64,000 nt of DNA, from the NCBI GenBank assembly GCA_030323885.1, contig CM059194.1, forward strand, positions 29,801,367 through 29,865,366, written 5' to 3'. Within the stretch, counting starts at the first letter, position 1. Each line of letters begins with the position of its first letter. Positions 35,788 through 45,150 of this stretch are shown here, piece by piece. This stretch comes from Branchipolynoe longqiensis (lineage: Eukaryota; Annelida; Polychaeta; Phyllodocida; Polynoidae). The notes below the pieces were generated by a model, which was not told where the DNA came from, ran no database searches, and was given only the letters and a program-made list of their open reading frames with translations. Position numbers and translations under genes: made by a program.

Positions 35788-38700
35788 TTTTTTTTTTTTT
35801 TGTAAATATTTTTATTCATCTGAATACATATTTTGTCAGCGCCGGGGCACTGGTCTTCCAGCCGTCGGAGTGGTCGCATTTCATCTATACATAGTGGAAG
35901 TGGAATGTGTTGCATTGTGTGCAGCACAACCCATTCTGAACGTAAAAGAAAGTGGGGGAGCAGCCTATGCTGCATAGTGTACAGCATATGTACTGAACAT
36001 AGTGCAAGGTATATGCATCAAGATTGAGTGTGCAGTAATGTACACTAGTGGTTAAATCATATGCTGTGTTTGTATATCAGTTAGATTTGGTTTTAATAAC
36101 GGTTAGTCTTTAAATAGTGCCATGTTCTGCATGTATAGTGGTTTATATTGTGTGCATTGCTGGTTGAAGATGTAGTTATGTTGTGGTGGTAATGGGTCTA
36201 AAGTAGGGGTAGTGATTCTCGAGTCATTGAGTTATAATAGTTGTTTTGTCAAATGTGGATGGGGGGGGAGGGGTTCATGGGTAGGGGGCGCGGACACGCA
36301 GGGAGAGAGCAGGCATGAGAGAGGGCGAAGTCAATGGGTCGTTCAGCAGGTCGTATTATATATTTGCAGTGCCAGGTTTTGGGCCTGAATAACCAGGTGA
36401 GCTCTGTATGCATTTTTAAAGGCAAGGATCGAACCCGCTTCTCTGGTTTTGGTTGGGAGCTTATTCCCCATGACACTTCCTTTGTAAATCGGAGCTCTCA
36501 TTAACATATTTGTATTAGGGTTGGGCACCCCGTGCAGAGTCGATGTCCCCCTTCTCGTTACCCTGGTTGTGCGATCTATGTATTTGTCATCACTCGCACA
36601 TTTATACATCAACATCATTAGGTGTAGGTTCCTACGTACATCCAGAGTGTCCAGCCCTGCTCTGCTATGCATTTCAACCACACTTAGTATCTTGCCTTGG
36701 AATACTGTTCTGAGGGCTCTGTTTTGCGTTCTTTGTAATTTGGTCTCTTGCTGCTTCGTTAGTAATCCATAGATGATATCATTGTAGTCTATAATTGGTA
36801 ATATTGTTGACTTGTACAGCTGCAGCGCAGTATTCTCACTTACATATGACCTTATTTTTCTGAATGTGTTCATTTTTAGTGCCAGTGTTTGGTTAAGTCT
36901 TGCCAGCTGTTGGGTACCAGTTAGAGTCGCATCAAGAGTTGTGCCTAGGTACTTATAGGAGTTCACTTCACGGAGCACTAAGCCACCCATCTGCAGTTGT
37001 ATTGGCCGGGCCCTCACCTTCCTGGCTTTGGTTCCATAGATTATGTACTCAGTTTTAGTGCCATTCAGTGTTAGTTTATTCTCATGGCACCATGTGTTCA
37101 CTCGATCCAGGGCCATTCCAGCCTCGGTTGCGGCTATGGCAAGGTCATTGTTATGTATTGTTAGTGCTGCATCATCGGCAAATAATGTGAAAGATGCTTT
37201 GTTGGAAACTAGAGGTAGGTCATTTATAAATATTAGAAACAGTAGGGGTCCCAGAGAGCCCTGTGGAACTCCTGTTTTTATTTCTCGAGTGGTCGAGTTG
37301 GTGTCACTTAGTTTTGTGTATTGTTTCCTATTGCTGAGGTAATTTGTGAGGAAGCTATGTGCTCTATTGCCTAGCCCAGCTCGTTCTATTTTATGCATGA
37401 GGATTTTGTGGTCGATCATATCAAATGCCTTCTTGAAATCAAGGAAGACTGCGATAGTAAGATCACCCTTGTCTATGTTTGACAAAAGTTCGTCCAGTAG
37501 AGACGCCAGTGCCCCGGTGGTGGACCTATTTTTCCTGAAGCCATTTTGCTGGTAGGTCAAATAGTTAGAGGACTCAAGGAATGTCTTAATTTGGTCATGT
37601 ATTATTTGTTCTATGATCTTGCCAGGCAGTGAGAGGATCGATATTGGGCGTAGTTCACTACAGGTTTGCGGGATGTTGACTTTAGGTATGGGCGTCACTG
37701 TGGCCACTTTCCAGTCATCAGGGAAGATGCCTGTACTGATTATTAGGTTATATAAATGTGTAAATTCTGCACTCAGTGTTGTGATCGCACTTTTTATCAA
37801 AGTGGTACTGATGTCCTTCATTCCTGATACTTTGTAGATAGATATTTTGTTAGTTCTATCAAGGATTTCATCCTGGGTGGTTTCCACAAGGTCATACTTT
37901 TCTTTATTTAGTTTGGCATGGAAGGTTTTGTGTTGATCATCCTTCTGTTTGAATTTATTGGCTAGTTTCTCACCTATATCTATGAAATAGTTATTGATTT
38001 CCTCTGCCAGTAATTCATCTGGGATTTTAATACCAGTCTCTTCACTTGCAAGGCCACTGATTCTTGTCTCTTTTTTAGGTTCGATTTGGTTTATTTCATA
38101 CCAACATTTTCTGGCATTCTGTTTATATTTGTCTATCTGGACTTGATAATACCTTGCTTTGGCTTTCCTTACTTCACTCCTAGCCTTTCTGACCATACAT
38201 TTAGCTATGAATTCATCCCCTGGATCTTTTGTTTTCTCAACCTTTTGGATAAAGTAATCTCTATCCTTCTGAAGCTCTAGTAGTTCATCATTAAGGTAAC
38301 CTCCCATGGTGATTCTGGTGGTGATCTCGGTTAGGGGACAGTGCCTGTCAGCTGCAATAGTGATTGTTGCGTTTAGCATATCCCAACATAGGTTGGGGTC
38401 TCTCATATCCAGAAATTCAGCACTGTTTATTTCTTTGAGTGTGCCAGCCAATTCATTAAAATTGCAGTTCCTATATGAGCGTCCCCAGTGGGTGGTGATT
38501 CTTTTGTCATTTCTTATTTTTTTCTTTATTATAAATATTGGTTTGTGGTCGCTTATGTTATAGTTAAGGACTCCAGCCTTTGTACAATGTTTGATATTGG
38601 TAAGTGCCAGGTCTATTGTTTTGTTAGTGGTTTTAGTTACCCTGGTTGGCTGCTGGATCATTTGTTGCAACTCATGTTCAGCTGCAAGTTGCTTTATTAT

Positions 38701-39540
38701 CCCTCCCATCGTAGGCCTTTTGCCAATATATTCTTCATTGAAGTCGCCAATGAGGAGTATCTCATATTTATCGATATTGGCTATATTATTCAAAGAGTTA
38801 CTTATTTGCCCAATTCCTTCGTTTAGGTTGCCATTTGGGGGTCTATATACGTTGCCGATGAGTATTAGTTTTGTATGGGGTCTGGTGACTACAGCACACT
38901 GTAGTTCAATATTGCTATTTGATAGGTTATGCTCAGCATGTTTACCTGCATCAACATGGAGATCTTGCTTAAAGTAAATACCTAGTCCACCACCAGCTTT
39001 GGTCTGCCCACTAAGTTGCTTTATTTTTCTATCAGCCCTTATAAATTGGTAACCTGGTATAGATGTGAGTCTGTCTTCAACTGTTCTATTGAGCCATGTT
39101 TCTAATATAGTGAAGACATCAAAACCAGACCCGGGTAGGTCGGCTCTTAGCTGGTTGATCTTATGTGTGAGGCTACGTACGTTTAGGTGGCCAATCTTTA
39201 GTCCTGGCAGGCCCTTCAGATCTGTTAGAGGAAGTGCGCCCAGATGACATGGTCCCAAGGGCCCCAGGCCACCATCAGTCTGCCCCCCTCCCTGGAAATA
39301 CGGTCCGCCCCGTCCCACAAAGGACCCCCCCCCCACAGTGAGTGTGAATGTGGTTGTGTATTTACTTATGTCATGGTGTATAGCATATTCTTTGTTGGGC
39401 ATGGATGCTTGCCCGGTACTACCACCTAGCGGGCATCCAGCTTTAGCTAAACCTGATATTTGGGTTTTAGCCATGATGTGGTGGTGGTTGTTGGCTTAGG
39501 CTGAGTTCAGTTTTAGTTGTGGTTTTCTCAATGGGGGGGG
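35788..39540 (-). mobile_element. non-LTR retrotransposon (LINE) with intact ORF
   Basis: On the minus strand there is a 5' region of uncertain start (about 39540 or beyond), an uninterrupted 1043-codon ORF, a 555-bp 3' UTR with an AATAAA near the end, and an A-run (35788-35801) marking the 3' end. It is inserted in a MITE P copy. I could not define a target-site duplication because the 5' end is unclear. Confidence 0.88.
36343..39474 (-). CDS. LINE endonuclease-reverse transcriptase polyprotein
   Basis: 1043 residues without a break. An APE-type endonuclease fills about residues 90-320: LKIGHLNVRSL, ILETWLNRTV, VYRPPNG, LIGDFNEEYIG, TIDLALTN and ISDHKPIF carry the Asn, Glu, Asp/Asn and Asp-His residues of the family. 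The RT follows: NGFRKNRSTTGA, FLDFKKAFDMIDH, GVPQGSLGPLLFLIFINDL and LFADDAAL (FADD in place of YADD). The tail (LQRTQNRALRTVFQ, then RRNLHLMMLMYKC) has no RNase H. The order fits the CR1/L2/Jockey assemblage; I do not assign a clade. The N-terminal 90 residues are glycine-rich and unlike a gag. Confidence 0.92.
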   Translation of the reverse strand: MAKTQISGLAKAGCPLGGSTGQASMPNKEYAIHHDISKYTTTFTLTVGGGSFVGRGGPYFQGGGQTDGGLGPLGPCHLGALPLTDLKGLPGLKIGHLNVRSLTHKINQLRADLPGSGFDVFTILETWLNRTVEDRLTSIPGYQFIRADRKIKQLSGQTKAGGGLGIYFKQDLHVDAGKHAEHNLSNSNIELQCAVVTRPHTKLILIGNVYRPPNGNLNEGIGQISNSLNNIANIDKYEILLIGDFNEEYIGKRPTMGGIIKQLAAEHELQQMIQQPTRVTKTTNKTIDLALTNIKHCTKAGVLNYNISDHKPIFIIKKKIRNDKRITTHWGRSYRNCNFNELAGTLKEINSAEFLDMRDPNLCWDMLNATITIAADRHCPLTEITTRITMGGYLNDELLELQKDRDYFIQKVEKTKDPGDEFIAKCMVRKARSEVRKAKARYYQVQIDKYKQNARKCWYEINQIEPKKETRISGLASEETGIKIPDELLAEEINNYFIDIGEKLANKFKQKDDQHKTFHAKLNKEKYDLVETTQDEILDRTNKISIYKVSGMKDISTTLIKSAITTLSAEFTHLYNLIISTGIFPDDWKVATVTPIPKVNIPQTCSELRPISILSLPGKIIEQIIHDQIKTFLESSNYLTYQQNGFRKNRSTTGALASLLDELLSNIDKGDLTIAVFLDFKKAFDMIDHKILMHKIERAGLGNRAHSFLTNYLSNRKQYTKLSDTNSTTREIKTGVPQGSLGPLLFLIFINDLPLVSNKASFTLFADDAALTIHNNDLAIAATEAGMALDRVNTWCHENKLTLNGTKTEYIIYGTKARKVRARPIQLQMGGLVLREVNSYKYLGTTLDATLTGTQQLARLNQTLALKMNTFRKIRSYVSENTALQLYKSTILPIIDYNDIIYGLLTKQQETKLQRTQNRALRTVFQGKILSVVEMHSRAGLDTLDVRRNLHLMMLMYKCASDDKYIDRTTRVTRRGTSTLHGVPNPNTNMLMRAPIYKGSVMGNKLPTKTREAGSILAFKNAYRAHLVIQAQNLALQIYNTTC

Positions 39541-39691
39541 GGGGATGATATTAGTGTATCATGTTGGTTAATTAATGTAAGGTCTACTTAATAGGTTCTT
39601 GTCAATGTTGTTTGAGTTGATGATATATGACAGTTAGACAGGTATCAGTGACAGCTGAGTGTGGTCAATAGTAGATAGTGTCACCACTTAC

Positions 39692-39933
39692 ATATTGGTA
39701 ATCGGGTATTGACATTTGCTGCAGTTGGTATTGGGTGATCAAGTAAACGCCCAAGCCAGGGTCAGTATGACAAATGTACATTAAGGACTGTTGTGAATGT
39801 GCCATATCAGGCGTACCAGTTCCAAAGGTTGAGTCCAGCCCTTCCATCAGCACGAAGCTCACACTGACCAGCTCGATCAGCACCATGAATTGAGGTGCAC
39901 AGCAGTAGTATTCAAATCTTTGTCCATCAATTT
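39692..39933 (-). other. exon-like open stretch, unrecognised
   Basis: On the minus strand 242 bp are open between a TATGTTAG acceptor-like site and a GTAAGT donor-like site, phase 2 in and 0 out, about 80 codons. The peptide includes EIDGQRFEYYCCAPQFMVLI and LVSVSFVLMEGLDSTFGTG. I do not recognise it, and no partner exon was found. It may be a fragment of the LINE 5' side, a host exon or chance. Confidence 0.25.
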
Positions 39934-39964
39934 CTAACATACAAATAAATATCAAGCGGTGTTA

Positions 39965-40675
39965 CCTGTGGGCTCTGGTCAGAGGTCTACCCTTAGCATA
40001 TAGAGGCATGAGTATATACAGTTTGAAGCAAAGTTGTTTACATAATAGTGCTTTGGTTGTGCTTTGGTTGTGCATCCATACATAGTGCTCTCAGGCATAT
40101 ACGTGACACATGAAGGGCAGGGCTCAAGGAGAGCTTAATAAATCTGACAGGGGAGTTTGTGTTCCTTAAGTCATACCAGTCAAGTCTGCACTAGAAGACC
40201 ATACATATAGATGGCAGTCAAATAGGCAATTTGTAGATCCAAACCGGATCAATGGTCTGGGCCAGCTGACTGACACGCCCCAATAGCAGATTCCGAAGCA
40301 GAATCAAGGTGTACAACTACTGTACATAAGTAAGGGTAGTGGTGCAGAAGGTCAATCAATTTATGGCCCTCACACAAATAATAACATGCAAACATAAAAC
40401 ACCATGGTCTGCAGGCCAGGTCAGAGGTCACAGTGCTTGCCAATAACATATAGAGCATTGAATACATACAGATGGGATTAGAGTCATAGACAGTAATGCC
40501 TTAGTTGTGTCCAGTGGTAAGTTCAGGTGCCACCATTGATGATCACAACCATAAGGGCATATACACACAGAGTTTGACATATAAGAGTGTGCGTATCCAG
40601 GTGCATACACTGATCACGCATGCTGATTATACATGTAAAAGTCAGTCGAATAGGTAATTGGCAGATTAGAACTCA
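39965..40675. repeat. two diverged copies of a block of about 260 bp
   Basis: ggtcagaggtctacccttag, catatagaggcatgag and agtcaaataggcaattt (39975-40235) recur as ggtcagaggtcacagtgctt, catatagagcattgaat and agtcgaataggtaatt (40420-40670). The copies are old and the spacing is about 440 bp. No function is seen. Confidence 0.6.
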
Positions 40676-41384
40676 AGTATAAATACAGTAGTATACACAT
40701 ACTTTATAACATCATGTATGCCACGAGCTTTGTTCCCAATGAAAGAAGATCAGTAAACTTCAGCATCATCTCCAGAACTATTTAATGGGAAAAAGTGCTT
40801 TCCCACACACTACACACGTCGTCATGTTGGAACCCTCTCATGGGTTCTAGACATTGTTGACTGTAACAACAGATTCACCCTATCCTATCTTGATATCTCC
40901 TACCTGTCTTTTCTTACATGTCTGCCAATATACAGTTACAACAGCATTTATTTCTCAAATATCTGTGAGCTTCTTCAAAACATGTTTTTCGTATTTGTGA
41001 GCTTCTTCTTTCAGACATATAACCATTCCTTATAATACATATGATTTGAGAAAATGGTAGCTTAACTCCTTATAGAGTGTGCCCACGATTCTGTCCAAAT
41101 CTACTTACCAGCCGCCCCCCCCCCCCGTCTCCTCCACCACACACACTCACCCACTCTCCAAGTAATAGTAATCCGGGAGTGGGAGTCTCTGCATCATCAG
41201 TTCTTCAACAGGTTCCTTCCAAGAAATGGAACACTGACCTACTTCCGAGTCAAGTCCTGACAAAACTTCCGCCTTCAGCCGAACACAGATATACCCACAA
41301 TAAAGAATCAGTATGTGATGGGGTATTTACAATAGGGTTCAACAGTGACAGCGTCTATTAAATTTATTTAGCATTCCTTTCTAT
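40676..41384. other. no gene seen
   Basis: A C-run lies at 41115-41127. The plus ORF at 41077-41361 has no motif. Confidence 0.4.
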
Positions 41385-41935
41385 AGCCGTGTTTACACGG
41401 GCAATTGTAAGGTGAATTAGATAAAGCGATTTATATGAAGTGAAGTAGTGGCATATTTACACACGGAGCGGTTTAAGGCGGAAATCGATATCTGCGCATG
41501 AGCAAGTCCATAGCAAGTGCCAGTTTCGGTTAGTCGACGTCGCCATGAGAGAGTGTGGGTTCGACCTAGATATTTATGGACTGAATCATATTGTTTTGGA
41601 ATGATCAAAACTTCTGCTGGGTAGTGAAAACCTAAAAATAAATGATGAAAAAAATATCTGCGTGCAGCTAGCAGTTTCATAGACTAAATTCTATAATATG
41701 CGCTTTTGTTCGACCGGAAAATCAACAAACTCAGGTCTCGACTGCGCATGCGTGTGACATGCTTAAGCTAGTTCGCTTTATATAAACTACCTCGCGAGGC
41801 GGTTTACATAAAGTGAATAATATGAATCGAATCAGCCCTAATCCACCTCAGAGTCGCGTTTACACGGCGAATGTAAGGCAAACTAGGCAAGGCGCTTTAT
41901 TTGAGGCGTTTTAACTCGCCCGTGTAAACACAGCT
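41385..41935 (+). mobile_element. Harbinger-like MITE (family H), copy 3
   Basis: 551 bp with AGCCGTGTTTACACGGGC at the left and cgtgtaaacacagct at the right. The internal gcgatttatatgaag arms are as in the other copies. It directly abuts the remains of a MITE P. Confidence 0.8.
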
Positions 41936-42414
41936 TTTTATAGCAGCAACGAACGCTTGATAAGTGCATCACTGTCAAAGTTAGTTAGTTTGTTGTTGTT
42001 GTTGTTTTAAGTCCTAGCAACATCTAAGGTCATATCAGGACGGGTACCGACTTGTTACAGCACTCATGGCGACTTTATAGTGCTGCCCCACTGGGAAACC
42101 AGGCCTCTGGCACCATGCCCTGATATCCCACTCAGTCACATTATCCTGACACTGAGCCAACCAGTCCCTGCCCTATCCTATTAATGCTGAGCGCCTAACT
42201 AGGAAGCGACAAGTATCAATTTTTAAGTCATTGGTTTGACTCGACCAGGGTTCGAACCCACGACCCCACGATCTACCAGCACGGGAGACGGGCGCTCTAA
42301 CTCATTCGGCCATCTCGTCTGGCCGTCAAAGTTAGATATGTAGAATCAAATGTAGATCAGTGTTTTGGTTTAGAAAATGTGATGCTTTCATCGGACTATG
42401 TAGCTTTAACTTCA
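41936..42414 (+). repeat. MITE family P right part, split by a SINE
   Basis: gcaacgaacgcttgataagt and gtcaaagttag precede the SINE. After it, gttagatatgtagaatcaaa and tcggactatgtagctttaac complete the MITE end. Confidence 0.8.
41985..42324 (-). mobile_element. tRNA-derived SINE, full length, with 11-bp target duplication
   Basis: 340 bp in minus orientation: a (GTT)n tail, ttaagtcctagcaacatcta, cccactcagtcacattatcc, then the tRNA-like head (gttcgaacccacgacccc; gcgctctaactcattcggcc). The duplication GTCAAAGTTAG flanks it at 41974-41984 and 42325-42335 without a mismatch. Confidence 0.93.
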
Positions 42415-42422
42415 TCATCATC

Positions 42423-42788
42423 ATGCTGTCGGTCGCAATGCGACAAAGACTGCTTTCATTACTTGACTGCCGCTCTCATTTCATGAAAGCTGCCTACAAA
42501 AGTGTTGAAGTGCTGCTGGCTTTTGCAAGTTACCAGCGGCACTCTCTCGGGGAGCAAATAGAGGTTTCACACCGGCAAGAACATGTCAAGACAGGCGCAA
42601 AACTATTTGTCCCTGCAGTGGCTGGTCGGGAGATGTTGGGAGTTCCATACATTAACCGCCCTGAACGCTGCCACAGTGACATGGTTTTCTATTTAGGGTT
42701 TGCTCCCTTAGCCTTCGGTTCTGTCAAGAACCTGTACCACAAGGCAGTGGTTTACAACTCTGCAGGGCAGGGGCGTCAAACTCCCTGA
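42423..42788 (+). other. unrecognised 121-codon open frame
   Basis: From a methionine at 42423 (MLSVAMRQRLLSLLDC) to a stop at 42786-42788, with segments such as SVEVLLAFASYQRHSLGEQ and GAKLFVPAVAGREMLGVPYI. The frame extends upstream into the MITE end, so the start is uncertain. An AATAAA lies at about 42855. I do not know the family. It could be a fragment of a retrotransposed or transposon gene, or chance. Confidence 0.25.
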
Positions 42789-43402
42789 GGTATTGCTATT
42801 CCTGCAATACCTGCATACCTAACTTAGGGTTTTACTTACCTATGCATACTACCCAATAAAGCCCGGTGGATACCAGCTGACATCTGCAACGCAACACCAA
42901 TTCACCAGGAAATAGGACACAGTTTCAAGGTACTTGGACAATTGTTGATTGAGATATGTCTTCATCGGCATAAGTATTGTGAATTATCATACGTTACACG
43001 ATAATTTGGTTGAAACCACTTCAGTCAAGAAAATTGATAAATTCATATAGCATGTTACTGCCTGCTTGGTGATTTAAAAGAGGTTCCAAATCCGCACCCT
43101 CCATTGCCAAGATTAAATTTAGCCAGTAATTTAGTTTGAAATTATAGGTTCGGGACAAAATAGCAGGGATTACAGATATATTAATGTGTTGCGTATGACA
43201 GCCTCTATATACAAATTTGATACTCGTAGTTAGAATCTCCATAATGGAATTCAAGATAATAGATTCAAGAGAAATTATCGTGGTGTATGCGACATACTTT
43301 AGATCCATGTACGGCTCAAGCAGTTAGGGTCCTCCTAATGTTGTTCAGAGGCTCCAGCGCCAATACAAATTATCGTAGTATTTGCGACGGTCTTTAGACG
43401 GA
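42789..43402. other. no gene seen
   Basis: Unassigned AT-rich sequence. Confidence 0.4.
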
Positions 43403-43905
43403 TACAGTATAACCCCGTTAAACCAAACTTGAAGGGACCCTAGAAATCTGTTTGGATTAACCGATCATTGGTTTAACTGGGCTTTGACTTTGACTTGGCT
43501 TTGGCAAAAAGGGGGTGCATTATGAATGTACAATGTATGTGGACACTATGATTATTGTTTTTTTTTTATGTATATACAGTTTAACCCCATTAAACCAACC
43601 TAGGTTAAATCAAATGATCCGTTAATCCAAACTTTTTTCGGCGACCTGGCAAAATACTACCTTTTATCATATAAAAAAAAGGGTCAGATGACCTTAAAAC
43701 CACACGAAAGTTTGGTTTAACTGTACCGGAAGTGGCCTGGGGCCGACAATTTTGTTTGGATTAACCGATACTTTCGATTAACCGACTTTGGTTTAACCAA
43801 CTTTTTTATATGATAAATGGTAGTATTTTGATGGGCCGCCGAAAACAGTTTGGATTAACCGATCGTTTGGTTTAACCGAAGTTGGTTTAACGGGGTTGTA
43901 CTGTA
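43403..43905 (-). mobile_element. composite mariner-like MITE (family M), copy 2
   Basis: Mirror image of the 6172-6641 composite: an outer half (43403-43475), about 90 bp of spacer sharing gtacaatgtatgtggacact with the complement of the first copy's spacer, then the complete inner palindromic element ending ggggttgtactgta at 43905. Confidence 0.75.
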
Positions 43906-44189
43906 GTTAGTATCGGTAGTTAGGGTACCCATAATGCAATTCGAGACACGTTATCGGGTTATATGCGACAGCCTTTGGATGCCTGCTTGGTGAGAGCAGT
44001 TAAGGCCTTCATAAGGTAAGTCAATCTGGAGCTGGTATACGCGCAGAACACTCCTCTCCTCATATTAGGTTTGGTTGTATTTCAATACATAAACGGTGTA
44101 ATTCCAGGTAAGTTGTGTTCAGGCTTTTAAATAGGTATCTCAGAAAGCAGCTGATATGGCAGTGTTATCTTTAATGGTATTTCATGGAT

Positions 44190-44396
44190 TGAACTATGCA
44201 TATATAATCACATATATTTATATAATCTATATTTTCATGGCGATTCATACATGTATTCATGGATATATTCATGGATATATAAATTCATGCATATATATCA
44301 CAGAAAGCAGTTGCTATTTTAAGTACCCATCTCTAATGGTTATTTATGGATTAAGCTGTGTATATATGCACATATATATTCATATATATATGTATA

Positions 44397-44437
<41 letters not shown>

Positions 44438-44509
44438 TATATAAAGTCTTTGCTACAGTACAATGAGAAGACAAGGAAGTGGCATACTCGCATAAGTTTT
44501 ATACATCAC

Positions 44510-44542
<33 letters not shown>

Positions 44543-44560
44543 CCAATGGACAAATATGAC
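44190..44560. repeat. AT-rich (TATA/CATA) repeat field
   Basis: Long (TA)n runs at 44360-44440 and 44505-44545, with tatatattcatgga repeats before them. The 152-codon plus frame through it is tyrosine/isoleucine nonsense. Confidence 0.85.
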
Positions 44561-44997
44561 ATGTGTATATTCATGTGGGTGTACGCACAACTCGATACCC
44601 AGTACCTGTCCTGATGTGAACTTAGAAGTTGCTAGGAAGTAAATCCATAAACAAATAAAAAATTAATTTCAGGGTATGTTTACCATTAGCACAGGAAGAC
44701 CAGTGCGTCGAGCCTAACAACATGTGATTTAGGGGAAGAAAACCCTTCGCGGGCATAGTTACATTGTTGCACTGTAACCATGTGCATATTAAATCTGTTA
44801 TAATATACACTTAAAAAAAAATGTTATGCTTGCAATTTAAAATTTCCCTATAAGCACGTGTGAACAGTAAGTCTCGTGCATACATTTAAAAAAAGGGATT
44901 CCACAGCAAAAACTCAATTAATTCAATTCACTTCTTGGTTGATACCCCTAAACCATGTATGAAACAAAACCATTTCAGACGCGATACATACTGCAGA

Positions 44998-45150
44998 ATG
45001 GGGTGCGGGCCAAGCAATGAGGTGGACCCTGTCACCATTTCTCCTTACGAACTAGACATCCTGAAGAATGAGACTCAATTCAATGAGGCTGAGATCAAGA
45101 ACTGGCACAAGGCTTTCATGCAGGAACATCGTGACGGGCTGATGGACAAG
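44998..45150 (+). CDS. calcium-sensor exon 1
   Basis: 51 codons, ending GLMDK at a GTCAGC donor. I chose the ATG at 44998 over the in-frame upstream ATG at 44935, because it gives the MG start needed for myristoylation and the standard length. The upstream start would add 21 residues and bury Gly2. Contains NETQFNEAEIKNWHKAFM, the family's (T/Q)xF..xEIxxW(Y/H)xxF region. Confidence 0.9.

Noticed and set aside
44156..44614. 152-codon Tyr/Ile-rich frame
   Set aside because: Translation of a (TA)n/(CATA)n microsatellite.
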